Shown: positions 12,220 through 22,529 of the stretch, in pieces
How the letters are laid out: each line of letters starts with the position of its first letter
Position numbering within the stretch: position 1 is the stretch's first letter
The notes under the pieces: model-generated
Told to the model about the DNA's origin: nothing
What the model saw: the letters and a program-made list of their open reading frames with translations, nothing else
The model's database searches: none
Translations under genes and position numbers: made by a program
NCBI GenBank assembly: GCA_028583415.1
Contig: CM053271.1
Span: 89,143,534-89,207,533, forward strand
Source: Protea cynaroides
Lineage: Eukaryota; Streptophyta; Magnoliopsida; Proteales; Proteaceae
Length of the DNA stretch: 64,000 nt
Reading direction: 5' to 3'

Positions 12220-12488
12220 AGATGTTACAGAGCAATTACCTAATTGCTGCAATAAGCAAAAGCCACATCAGCTGCCCACTTTTTTTTTTTTTTGGTCTGT
12301 TAACTTTGTTGGGTAGATAATTTCTTTGCTTTAATACTATTCTGCTACCAAAGAATTATTTCAAGTATGAGTTTTACACTATCACTTGGTCGAGTAAAAT
12401 AGGTGCTTCTTTAGCGGGAGACAAAATTCGAAAAGAATGTTTATCAATTCTCTCTCTGATTTTTTTTTCCTTCCTTTTCCTTTATCAG

Positions 12489-12656
12489 GCTGCAAAAGTT
12501 GCACGATTGGAGAAGTTTGAGATCCCTGCGAAGATCAAATTGCTTCCTCATGCTTGGACTCCTGAATCTGGCCTTGTCACTGCAGCTCTCAAGATCAAGA
12601 GAGAAATCATTAGGAAGGAATTTGCTGAAGAACTCTCAAAGTTTTATGAATCATAA
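12489..12656 (+). CDS. LACS: LACS terminal coding exon
   Basis: This exon continues the LACS protein in phase 0 after an acceptor TTTATCAG. It encodes 55 residues and a TAA stop. Visible motifs are LEKFEIPAKIKLLPHAW and TPESGLVTAALKIKRE, the C-terminal signature of plant LACS proteins in which the conserved lysine region of AMP-forming ligases sits. The exon is intact and matches the exon ending at 1484 both in phase and in protein order. A second copy, without any upstream LACS exon, occurs at 35553-35720. Confidence 0.93.
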   Translation, partial: AAKVARLEKFEIPAKIKLLPHAWTPESGLVTAALKIKREIIRKEFAEELSKFYES

Positions 12657-14542
12657 ACATCACAGTTAGGGGTCAAACTGTTAATTAGTGATCTTGGAGA
12701 GGCTCTTTGGTTTTTTGACAGGTTGTTTCACAATTTTCTGGCCTGGCTAGGTTGCCTTGATATTTTTCCAAATTCTATTTTTTCCCCCACCCTTTTCAGT
12801 CAAGCTAGAGTAGATATATGGATATTGTCACTCAGCCTGGAAGTAAATCTTGTTTCTGTTTAGCGTAGTTCTTTGAAACTTTGTAATCAGAAAAGCCTTT
12901 CGATGTTACGTTCTTTACCTCTGGGCTAGATGGAATGGACTCAACCAACGGTAACCTGCAGCTGTTCCTATCTTATTACGTTCTTTCTCTTTTACATCTG
13001 TTTCTGTAAAATTCTTCCATAGGGCTGTTAAAATCTCTTTTCATAAAGATAACAGGATTGCCATAGAGGTTACCGCCATTAGATGCTGATTACTTGAACC
13101 ATGCTCTAGGATATCACCATTACTGGTGTAGTGGTTTTATTTCTTGTCATGTTAAATTGGACAGTGGGACTTTTGTATATAGGAGTAAAAGAGACCCATC
13201 AATTGATAATGGTGGTGATAGGATTTGATCCGGGCTTTTCTCTTATTTATTTATTTATTTTTATTTTTAAAATCATATTACAATTTGGTGTGTAGACAAT
13301 ATACGGAATGCTTAATTAATTTATCCAAGCAAAATGCTAATAGCATGTAGAAACTCCAATTATGAAAAACCATGGGTGGTGGCAACATAGAAGCTCTTGG
13401 GAATTCCCAGAATCCATGTCTGGGACTCACCACAAGAGGACCTCAGACTCTCAATGCAGCTTTCAATGGCACACAAGATTCAAACTATTCAGTAACTCCC
13501 TTCTTTCCAATCTAAAAATATATAATGTTAGAAAAGTAGAGTGTAATTAAGAGGGGGTCTTTCTACTTGAGGCTGGTGTAAAGGCCCTCTTGACACTGAT
13601 TCTTTTTAGCGCTCACTCATTGGGCCGTCATGGAAACCACAATATACGGGGTGCAATTTTGGTATTTGAGACAGGAGAGGTGAAGGTTTTTGCAATGATC
13701 CGATGGATACCAATCGTTGGTCTTTGACACAGGATCGGCATGTTGAATCACAAGAATGATAATGAAGCTAAAGTAAGACACATTACATCCGGAATGTCGA
13801 ATCATTGAACACTGAATTTAAACGAGTGAGAACCATACTTGCATCCATAATATCTGTGGGAAACAAGCCTTATAGAGCTCTATTGGTCTATTCTGTTTTC
13901 TTCTCTAAATACGTCTAGGGTTAGCAACTAATGGGTTACTGTTATCAATATATAGATTGAGAGCAAGGACCAACATAAAACGGATAATAACCAAAGCCTC
14001 TCCCATTATAAACTTGGTATTAACACTTTCACATATCACTTCACATTTTAAGACGGTTAATAGGAAAAGCCTACTATTCACTTGGATGATCATTTGCTGT
14101 ATTGAATTCCATTCAGCCTACCTATCATGTGATTGGAGAACCAGAGGTATCTCCACTAATGAAGCAATAGGGGTCCTCAAATGGAGTTTGCATCTGTACC
14201 CCACATGGGTACCCTCGCCATGACCTTTTTCACTGTCCATGTCCAATGAATTCCAAACTCTGAATATGGGTCCCATAACCTATGAACAGAGATGGAATCA
14301 TGGAAAGAATACCCATGTGGGAAGAGGAACCAGGAAGGGTACCCATGTGGGGAGAGGAAACTGGCTCCGTCAAATGAACCTGACTCACTCGCCCTCCCAT
14401 CTAGTTAGCTGGATAAATCTGATGGGCCATCCATAAAGAGAGTCAAATATATTATGCACCTTACATGCTTACACTTGCACGTTGGCAGCAATCTTCTCCC
14501 GCCTTATTCCCCTCTCGAGACCTTCGTTTTGCCTTTTTCAAT
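12657..14542. other. LACS 3' UTR and intergenic/promoter region
   Basis: The first 250-300 bp probably contain the LACS 3' UTR and poly(A) site, though no classic AATAAA is obvious near the stop. The rest is intergenic and shared nearly base for base with 35721-37611. Near the next gene, AATATATTA at 14446-14454 is a plausible TATA box, about 90 bp before the chosen ATG at 14543. A GGTACCCATGTGGG-type short repeat occurs around 14205-14355. No other gene is supported. Confidence 0.5.
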
Positions 14543-16307
14543 ATGAATTTGCATGGGGAAGATGTCTCTTGCTGCTATTTCCATCCCAAGGAAATGATTG
14601 TAGGGGTTTGTGCCCTTTGCTTGAAAGAGAGACTCCTCATCTTGGCCTCAAAACAAGGACACATTCCCATAAAAGACACAAAGAGAACTCGCAGTGCTAA
14701 CCAGAAGAAGCCTCCTGTCACCTTATCAAGGATATTTGATTTGGGATCCATCCTCCATCTCCTCGAATTCCAGCACCATAAATCGGATATCTCTCGCCAC
14801 GATACCTTGACAAGCCTAGAAGGTTAGTAGAATCCTGTTCTTCCAATTGAGAAACACTTCCAAACGTAAGAACAATATCGAGCTCACAGAGCTATAGTTA
14901 GATGTAGCAAGAAATATTTGGGTTTCTCTCTATCCTTTCTCTGATCTGTGTTGAACTTGGAAAAATCTGTAGTTGTAATTTGATCAGTTAGTAATTCTTA
15001 TGATCAGCTGAGACTCCTGGAAATGAAGTTCCATTTCTGATGTTTTCGCTTTTAATTAATTAATTAGAAGTGGTTGCTTCATTATCGTGTGAGGAACTAT
15101 TCTACCAATTGCTTTTGAGGAAAGAAAAAAGTAAAAGGAAAATTAGGTACCAGCTCTCAATTCTTAACCACCACCAGGAAAGTCATGAATTGAGTTGTTA
15201 CATGATTGATTGGTACCAACTAAGTGAAGACTAATCAGGGTCATACGTCACTTAATGCCATTTCTGTGTTTTTGTGTGTGTGTGTTTGGAACCATCTAAT
15301 TAGTGCACTCTCTTTGCATTAGAAAGGAAAATTTGGCAAAGAAGGTCTGTTATCGGCGTTTATGTCAATCTAATCATGTCGGTTCATGATAGGAGATAGG
15401 ATGAGTCTAGAGATGCAAACAGATCAAATAACAGATATGGATTTGGTTGTGATGGATCCAGATACCCTTGATCAGACACGGATACCCCTAAGATGTGAAT
15501 TAAATTTGAATTTCGACCCGTTTACATCCTTGACTTGTGTAACCCAGACCTTTCTCGCCCAGTAGAGACAATTTGTTCTCTATCAATGTATCCAAGATTC
15601 TCTTTTCATCATTCTCTAGAACTTTTCAAATCTTCTGGAATCCTCATGATCATTAGTTACTTAATTTTTTATTATTAATTTAATATATATTTGGATCAAA
15701 TAGATTATTTTTTGAATTAATGGAATTTGGATCCAGATAGTCTTGATTGGATACAGATACAAATCGAATTCAAAATTTTGACCATATGTATACATTCCTA
15801 GATAAGAGGGTATCTTTTGATGTGCCCTTAATTGTTAAAGCTCTTTCATTTCAATTAAAAGGAGTGAGAGAACTACTATATACGCCATACACGGTAATAG
15901 TTATTCTATACAGTAACATATTTAAGTAGCACTTCTCCCTCTGTTCTAGCTTTTTTTAATCATTCAATATTTTTCCTTTTGCAGATTCTTTTATATCGAT
16001 CAAGTTTGAAGATAATGGTGTTGCCTCATGGGATAAGGGTGCAAGTTCTAAGGTTCCTCCTCTTGAGACTTTCAACCTGTCTAACAATCACAACTTAATT
16101 AAGGAACCAAGGGTAGTTAAAAGTGTTGTAGAACATGCAAAACCGCGTGCAATGCTAAAGTGGCAAAAGCGGATTGGTCATTTGTTCCAGCTCATCCGTT
16201 GGAAAAGGTCCAGCAAGGCAAACATGTGTCAGGCGGGTAGCAAGGTGGAGAGAGTTAAGGTCAAGAAAGGTTGGATAAGGGTTCTGACAAGAAGAAGCGT
16301 GGAATAA
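14543..16307 (+). CDS. Uncharacterised plant basic protein with a CxxxHP...CxxC motif, copy A
   Basis: Two exons, 14543-14822 and 15985-16307, joined by a 1162-bp GT-AG intron, encode 200 residues. The split codon (G|AT) restores frame. Near the N-terminus a Cys/His pattern CCYFHPKEMIVGVCALCLKE runs into RLLILASKQG. It resembles the C..HP...GxCxxCLxERL motif at the start of DUF740/OCTOPUS-like proteins and may bind zinc. The C-terminal half is basic (LKWQKRIGHLFQLIRWKRS; KVKKGWIRVLTRRS). I recall similar uncharacterised proteins in other plants but know no function. An in-frame ATG at 14465 would add 26 residues. I prefer 14543 because the TATA-like site at 14446 puts the probable transcript start after 14465, and the motif then sits near the N-terminus. 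Copy B at 37612 is also open. Confidence 0.8.
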
Positions 16308-18163
16308 AGGGACACTAAGAAAAGGGTACTCAGGCTTTCCACTACCCCAACTTTGTTTGGATTCAATGGATCCTTGAAGCTAGAAATTATGAGAATAAAG
16401 AAGAGCTCCCCCATTTGGTTCATAGTGCATTGCTTGCTCAGCTGTTAATAACCTTGATCCCTTTCAGCTCCAGTAAAGAAGGATGAATGCCCAAAACTTG
16501 ATTTTCACTTGCTAGGATGAGTAGTAGTACAGTAATATTTTGAGTCTTCATAACAATGTTGTATTTAGCATTTTATCTCTGGGTTTCTGTAAAGTGTCAT
16601 CATCTAATGTGGGTTTCTTTAAAGGTTTGTCTTTATGATACCCGCACACAAAAAAGGGGAGGATAGGATCGAATTTTGTAAATAGAGGATATTATGGGCG
16701 ACTTTATAAGTAAAGGAGTAGAATAAAAATTTCATAAATAGAGGGAATTTTTGCTTGAGGTTTCAATCTCCATGATACCTGAAGGGGTGTCATAGAGATT
16801 AACACCCTTCCCTAAAGGGCTTTCTAGCATCAAATAAAATAGGCCATCAAGAGTTGTGGTCTAGAATTGGTATTAGGCCATTGATGGCTCCTACACCTCA
16901 TCGATCGCTCCCAAAGGTGTGGGGGTGGTTAGAGTTGGTAAGGAAAAAGATCCTCTGTAGTGAGGTCGAAGTGGCAATGAGGATTTTAGCCACTCAAAGT
17001 GCATTGGGATCACGATTCACTTTGAGTGGCCAATGAGACATCCTGATGCACTTTGAGTGGCTAGGATCTTCACTGTCACTTTGGCCTCACTACAGAGGAG
17101 GATCCCAATCCGAGTTGGTAATTGGGTGTTTAAATTGACGGTCCTCGGCTTTTGATGGCCTGTTGGGGTTTGGTATGACCAAGATTGAGTTAGTTATGTA
17201 TAGTTTTTGAAAAATCCTTGGCAGCACCCACCAAGCCTCAATCCGCAAGGTCCCATCTTGGTTGCCTTTCAGAATTGATCATATATGTACCTTGCGTGTT
17301 CCGAGGGCTAAGTTAAGATTGAGCAATTTTTTTTTGAGGGTATTGTTGGTCATGTGTTGTCATTGTTGGCAACTTAGCTGATGTGATAGTGTTGGTGAGC
17401 ATACAGTCAGAGTAATGAGGATAGAGAACGTCAATGCAAGAGAGAGAGTACCTGTACAAGTGGCAGTGATGAACCAACTTTCGGTATGTATTCTACAATG
17501 TTCTATAACCTCTCTTGAGTGATTGAGAAGGCATGCAGTGAGTTGATTGGGTTGGAGTAGTTTCGACAATCAATCTCATTGTACATGAGTTCAGTGATGT
17601 TTTTAGCTGAACCAAGGTGGTAGACAGTATGTGGGAGTCTGGGTGAACATGCTCGAAAAGTTTCGGGTCTTGATTCCAAGGTTCGTTTCTAAGTTCTGAC
17701 TTTGAGGCTTTTTTTGATGGGCCCCGTAGCAGTTTCAAGGAAATCAGGCACTGGAAAGACGTAGATCGTCGAGTTGGCTTCACAATGCAACTTGAATCAC
17801 TCCATTCCAATGTCGGATGAGGGAGATATTGCGATTTCTATTGGAATGTGCGAAAAAGGTAAAAAAAAATATAGTGCTCTCAGTGAGTTGGTTTATAATA
17901 GGGAAATCAGTATAATTATCAAATTATTGAGGGGCCTTTTACAAAATTATTAAAAGTTGTGGGTCATGCTGCAATTATCATAAATGGCTTTAGAAACAAT
18001 TTGGATGGTTGTGGATGAGCCACATTGCTCAGATGCGCATCTGATGGCTGCAAAAAGGATGGGCTATTGTGTATCTGGGGGGACGGACCAAGATGGTCCC
18101 CTGAATTCTCTGATTGGCCAGATGTAGTTTAAGTTAATGGTCCACGTCTCATGACATAGGCTC
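16308..18163. other. 3' flank and intergenic DNA
   Basis: After the stop codon this stretch holds the foldback element noted separately. It also has minus-strand frames at 17360-17810 with no recognisable domain. The same frames in copy B (40418-40889) carry independent differences, consistent with no selection on a protein. Confidence 0.5.
16949..17104. repeat. Foldback (MITE-like) element, copy A
   Basis: The left arm begins GATCCTCTGTAGTGAGG and the right arm ends CCTCACTACAGAGGAGGATC. Inner parts also pair (CCACTCAAAGTGCAT with GCACTTTGAGTGG), and CACTTTGAGTGGC occurs twice in the right half. The 156-bp unit can fold into a long imperfect hairpin. It is internally non-coding. No target duplication is obvious, so class is uncertain. 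Confidence 0.75.
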
Positions 18164-19924
18164 TGTTATATGGTGTGACCAGCGTACGATACGCCACAGA
18201 ATGGATCCCGATCGAATGGCGACGATTTGTGCAGATCTTCACTGATGCAATCAAGCCGATCGGACGGCCTATCTGCAATCCCCCTTTTTCTGATTGATCC
18301 GATGGCGGTTATTGAAGATTCTCAGATTAACCACTCATATCTCAACAACTATTCTGGTTGTCAAAGGAGGCTCCGATTCCGTGTTGCGAGTGTATAGTGC
18401 GGCAGCAAGGCTGATCCATATCGTATAGATATGATTTAGTCTGATCTTTAGGACATGATTTATGATGATCTGATGGCTGTCAGATCATCCCGGCTTTTCT
18501 CATTGATCTGATGATCTTTAATGAAGATGCTTAACCAACGAATGATAACTCGACAATAATTCTGTCGTGTCAGCGGTGTAGCGTCACAGTGTAGTGTGGG
18601 TGCATGGTTGACTCTTAGACGATTCATTTTAGAATTATTTCATTGGCTATCACTCTTTTGATCATATCTTGGTCATCTAGAGTCCAAATCGGACGGTCCG
18701 AAGACCATTGTGCTCCATTTTGAATCCTTTATCACTTGGGACCGATTTGGAGTTGCAACAAGAAGGAGAAATCATGGAAAAGAGAGTAGAAGGGATTTGG
18801 GGGGTCTTTGCATTGTGGGTGAACTTCAATCACCCACCAACCTCATCCTTGCTTGTCAATGGTGCATTAAGGAGTGGTGAGAGGTTGGTGAAGCTTCCAT
18901 TGAATATTCATGGTAATTGTGAGCTTCTGTGAAGCTTCATTGGAGTGGTGGTATGTGTCTATGGTTTGAATCTTTCCACCAACCATCAAGGAGAGGAGTT
19001 GAGCTCCATTGATGTGCATTTGAGGGCTTGAATGAGTGTTGGCCATGATAGGACATAGTGTGAGCTTGATGAAGCTTTGAAGGAAAATTTGATGGAGGTT
19101 TGATGTGCAGAAGAAGAGAAAAGAAGACAAAAGGGATTCCTTGTAAGTATCAACTTGAAGATTTAAGTTTTATCAGCTGTGAAGAAAGTTGAAGATTCTA
19201 GTTGCTACCAGAGCATTACCAGGCTTCCTAGAGTTGCTTCAGAGTCTTTCCAGAGTACGAGGAACTTATTTACAAGGGTTGTAAGAATTCCAACCTTGTA
19301 TGAACTTTACTTTATTTTCTTGTACTCAGTTATTGCTAGTTTAGGTGGAGATTAAATTAACCTATCCAGCCTGTGCTAGAACTGTTAGGGCATTGTCATA
19401 AGCCTGTAAAAATTACATTGTTAGTCTCCCGTGGGTGCGGGTTAAGCTTGATGTATGCAGTGGGTGCTGAACACTAGAACATTGGTACCTGAATTGTAGA
19501 CATATTTGTGTCGTCCTGATTATATGTTGGGTAAATTGGATGTATGTATTCCCTGCTGTGTGTACAACTAAAATAAGCGTATTGAATATATACGAAGCCT
19601 ATAGGACATTACTCCGTGGACTAGCCATCACATACTGTGTTGGTGAACCACGTATATCTTTGTGTTGTGGATGTTGTGTAAATATGCTTATTTTGTATTT
19701 TGTGAAGTGCGTAGAATGAACTATAGGATGGGTGTGCAAAACATGATAAACCTGACCACTCTATGGTAGCGAGGTGGTTAGTGCATGCGACTATGTATGT
19801 GGTTGAGCTTCAATGATAGTGTGGTTGTGATCAGTGAGTGAAGCATCAGCTTAGCAACATCTGTCTTCAAGTAATTATTTGAGAATAATTTTGAAGACAC
19901 TGATTCACCCCCGTCTTAGTGTCA
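18164..19924 (+). mobile_element. Copia-like LTR, truncated element, copy A
   Basis: The segment ends with the arrangement typical of Ty1/copia LTRs in plants: GTGAACCACGTATATC, GTGTTGTGG, then ATTCACCCCCGTCTTAGTGTCA. It is followed by a TGGTAT-containing sequence (about 19938-19953) at the place of a primer-binding site. The start at TGTTATATGGTGTG is a guess. Internal copia genes are missing: 60 bp further on, the sequence becomes the minus-strand gag-like pseudogene. A near-palindrome sits at 19863-19898 (GTCTTCAAGTAATTATT with AATAATTTTGAAGAC). The same truncated structure is in copy B, so the truncation is older than the duplication. Confidence 0.6.
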
Positions 19925-19984
19925 GCTTATGATCAACTGGTATGGTATGGTATTAGAAGGCGAACAATTTAGGTTTGTTTCACT

Positions 19985-21857
19985 TCGTCTCTTTGGAACC
20001 TTTTAAAGGATTTTAAACCTTGGGTGAGATGGGGAGTGTTTCGTTGGACAGCTTCTCGATGGTCTCAACGTCCAATGGAAGGATAGACCCCAAAGTAAGC
20101 TCGAGAGCTAGTGAAGGGTCCATAACTATCGAGTCTCCCTCCTTTGGATATTACCTAGGGACAAACCTGGGAGTGGTTTTGCCCTTGGAAACGTTCTTGT
20201 TCTTTCCTACCTTAGGGGCAACCTCCAGCTCGGTCCCTCCGGTAGCAACCTCCAGCTCAGTCCCCTCGGCAATAGCCTTCACCTCGATAGCCAACATAGT
20301 TGTCTCTTCAGCGACATCTTGTGCAGCCTCTACATCCCCAGCACCCGTCATCTGGACCTCTTGATCTACCTGCAAGGGCACCTTCTGGCCCTCTTTGTTT
20401 ACCATCTGGGCCACTTTGTCTACTTGTGAAGACGCCTTTCAGGCCTCTTTGTTTTCCCTTAATGCCTCACGCCGTGATCTGGAGAAAAATCTTTTGAGGG
20501 TAGTGAAGGGAGCATCCTTAGAATCAAGGTCGACAGGCCTCTTATGTAAATATTGGGACCTAGGAATCGGCAGTGCATTGATCAAAATACCACTAGTTTG
20601 CTTGGCAAGAGTATCCTTAGCAGAAGGCACCAGAGGAGACTTCCCTTTGTCTTTGCTGAGAGTAGTCTTAGCAGGAGGAGGCGGAACAATCGGAGCCACT
20701 AGGATCGTCGGCTCTGCACCTAGCAATTCGTTAAGGTTGACGTCATCCAAGTAGAGGTTTACTGCCAAGAAAACACAAGAAAAGTTAGACACAAGTATAC
20801 ATATAAATTGACAAGACACAAAGATACAAGAAAACCACACCAAGGATCTGATGTTGTCGGAGGGCGGCATCATCCTTGACCTCATAAAAAGCTACTTGTG
20901 CCCCACCTTCTAGTAGACTGAGGGTCCCGGTCTCCGCAGAAGTCAAGGAAGGCTTCATGTTGTGGTAGGCCATCTTTACCATTCTCCAACGATTCACCAG
21001 GGGCAAGCTGTATCGTTGGTCACTAGAGGAAATGAAAAATAATTTCTCTTTCCAGTCATGTACAGAAGATGGCTGCCCAGTCACCATCTTCTTCCTCGAG
21101 TTCAGCCTACAAGAAATGAAATACCATCCAGTGTGCCTCTTGTTATCGTCAGGAAAGCCGTTCAAAATGTGAAACTCATGGAACATACCCAAGGTCGGCC
21201 TCTTATGAAGCCGAGAGAAAAAGATGAAGACAAAGATTGTAAGTTACCCATTGGGGACGATCTGAGCGGGGGCCACACCATAGTAGCGGATGATCTCCAC
21301 CACTACAGGATGAAGGCAGTCGGAACCTTGATTTAAACATGTCCTCATAGATAGAGAGCTTTGACAAGCTTTGACACCGAGGTAGAACAAGGATGTTCCT
21401 CGAGCTAGGGAAGCCAAACAGCAAAAGGGGCACAAATGTGGCATGCCTTGCCAAGGGCGTTCAGAGAAGGAGTAAGAAAATATGTAATGATTGATGCCTG
21501 ATAATCCGAGGAACTTGGGGCAAAAGGAACAGAAGAGAGAATAGAGGTGCTCGTCTTGGCTTGAGACGAACTCAGTTTGGACTTAACCTTGGCTTGAGGA
21601 AGAGTAGAACCAGACGACTTTGTCTTAGAAGGTACAAGGCCCTACAATTTCTTCGACAAACCCTTACCAGAGGTGGCCTGAACCATAGGAGGACTAATAC
21701 CCAAAGCACGGAGGAGGGAATGGTGATCCTCTTCCATTGACCTCTTTCATTTCGACTTTTTAGCCTTGCACTTCCAGCGACAAACTTCGGAGAAGGAGGT
21801 GTCATCAACACCCATTCGCTAGTCAGGCACATTATCAAACTTCTCAGAATCAGACAT
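19985..21857 (-). pseudogene. Gag-like protein of the 'putative gypsy type transposon' family, broken, copy A
   Basis: On the minus strand an ATG at 21857 opens a degraded frame. Blocks of the plant family often annotated 'putative gypsy type transposon' (PF04195) can be seen: VVVEIIRYYGVAPAQIVPNG near 21250-21310, then TGWYFISCRLNSRKK and WKEKLFFISSSDQRYSLP at about 21000-21150. These lie in different frames with stops between them, so the gene is dead. A 79-bp GT-AG intron at 20840-20762 joins ...ALRQHQIL to VNLYLDDVNLNELLG. The following tail is rich in Pro, Lys, Ala and Glu, with a repeated TELEVA motif. The 3' end is lost at the junction with the copia LTR. Family assignment is by motif memory. 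Confidence 0.6.
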
Positions 21858-22529
21858 TTTTAAAACAACAGAGGAAACTCAAAGATAGAAAAGAAGGAGA
21901 CTTACTGGTTTTAGGCGACAGTAGTGAAGAACTGGTGAAACAAATGAGAAGCAGATGACGGAAGGGTTATCTGATCTCAGAGATGATGCCAAAGAAAACT
22001 CACAAGAGACTTAGCCTAGGAAACTTTAAGCAGTGAATGAGAAAAGATTGAAAGAGTTGCAGCAGTGAATTGTGAAAACTCGAGAGATTGCAACAACGTA
22101 ACAACGTCGAAAGCAAAGTGAGAAAAAATGAAAACAATCAAGGGGTATTTATAGGGACCTCAGAATATCCCGCAATGATGGTAGCCAGATATCTTTTAAA
22201 ATACACCCTTGGTAATGACATATGATGAGCATGAAGCAAACTAGTCAATTGATCTGACTTCCGAGACGGATATGTGCATGGCAAGTGGAAGATGAATTGG
22301 CGAGCCGTTGTTTCAAATTTTGAATCTAACACCAAATACGTGGCATCACCAGATAAGCTACTGACTTGTCTCCTACCTAAGAAATCAATGCGACAATATT
22401 GATTTCAAAGGATTTTGCGGGATACAAAGAGCCTCACAATGATTCATTAACTCAATGGATATTTTCTTAGTTCGACCAAAATAAGGTTCGCTTGCTCTAA
22501 AGATATTTCAAAGATAATATGAGAACTTG
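21858..22529 (-). promoter_or_regulatory. 5' leader and promoter of the gag-like pseudogene
   Basis: The minus-strand sequence contains TATAAATA at 22153-22146. About 290 bp separate it from the ATG at 21857; that leader is CT-rich and contains possible GT-AG-like sites. There is no gene on the plus strand. This part has no counterpart beyond copy B, whose match stops at 44618. Confidence 0.45.

Larger units (their letters stand above)
11319..21545 (+). repeat. Segmental duplication, copy A (10.2 kb)
   Basis: Bases 11319-21545 match 34391-44618 in the same orientation with few differences by eye; lengths differ by about one base (10,227 and 10,228). The left edge (CAAGAAATCCTAGTTGA) lies inside the minus-strand LTR element; the right edge (AGAGAATAGA) lies inside the gag-like pseudogene. 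Copy A carries the native LACS terminal exon and an intact two-exon gene. The retroelement content is shared, so those insertions came before the duplication. Confidence 0.95.

Noticed and set aside
14465..14542. Upstream in-frame ATG extending the two-exon gene by 26 residues
   Set aside because: It lies only about 15 bases after the TATA-like site, so it is probably upstream of the transcript start. The Cys/His motif fits better near the N-terminus with the ATG at 14543.
20020..20754. Plus-strand frames opposite the gag-like pseudogene
   Set aside because: The minus-strand frames match a known family and contain an intron; the plus-strand frames are shadows rich in Ser/Pro/Ala.
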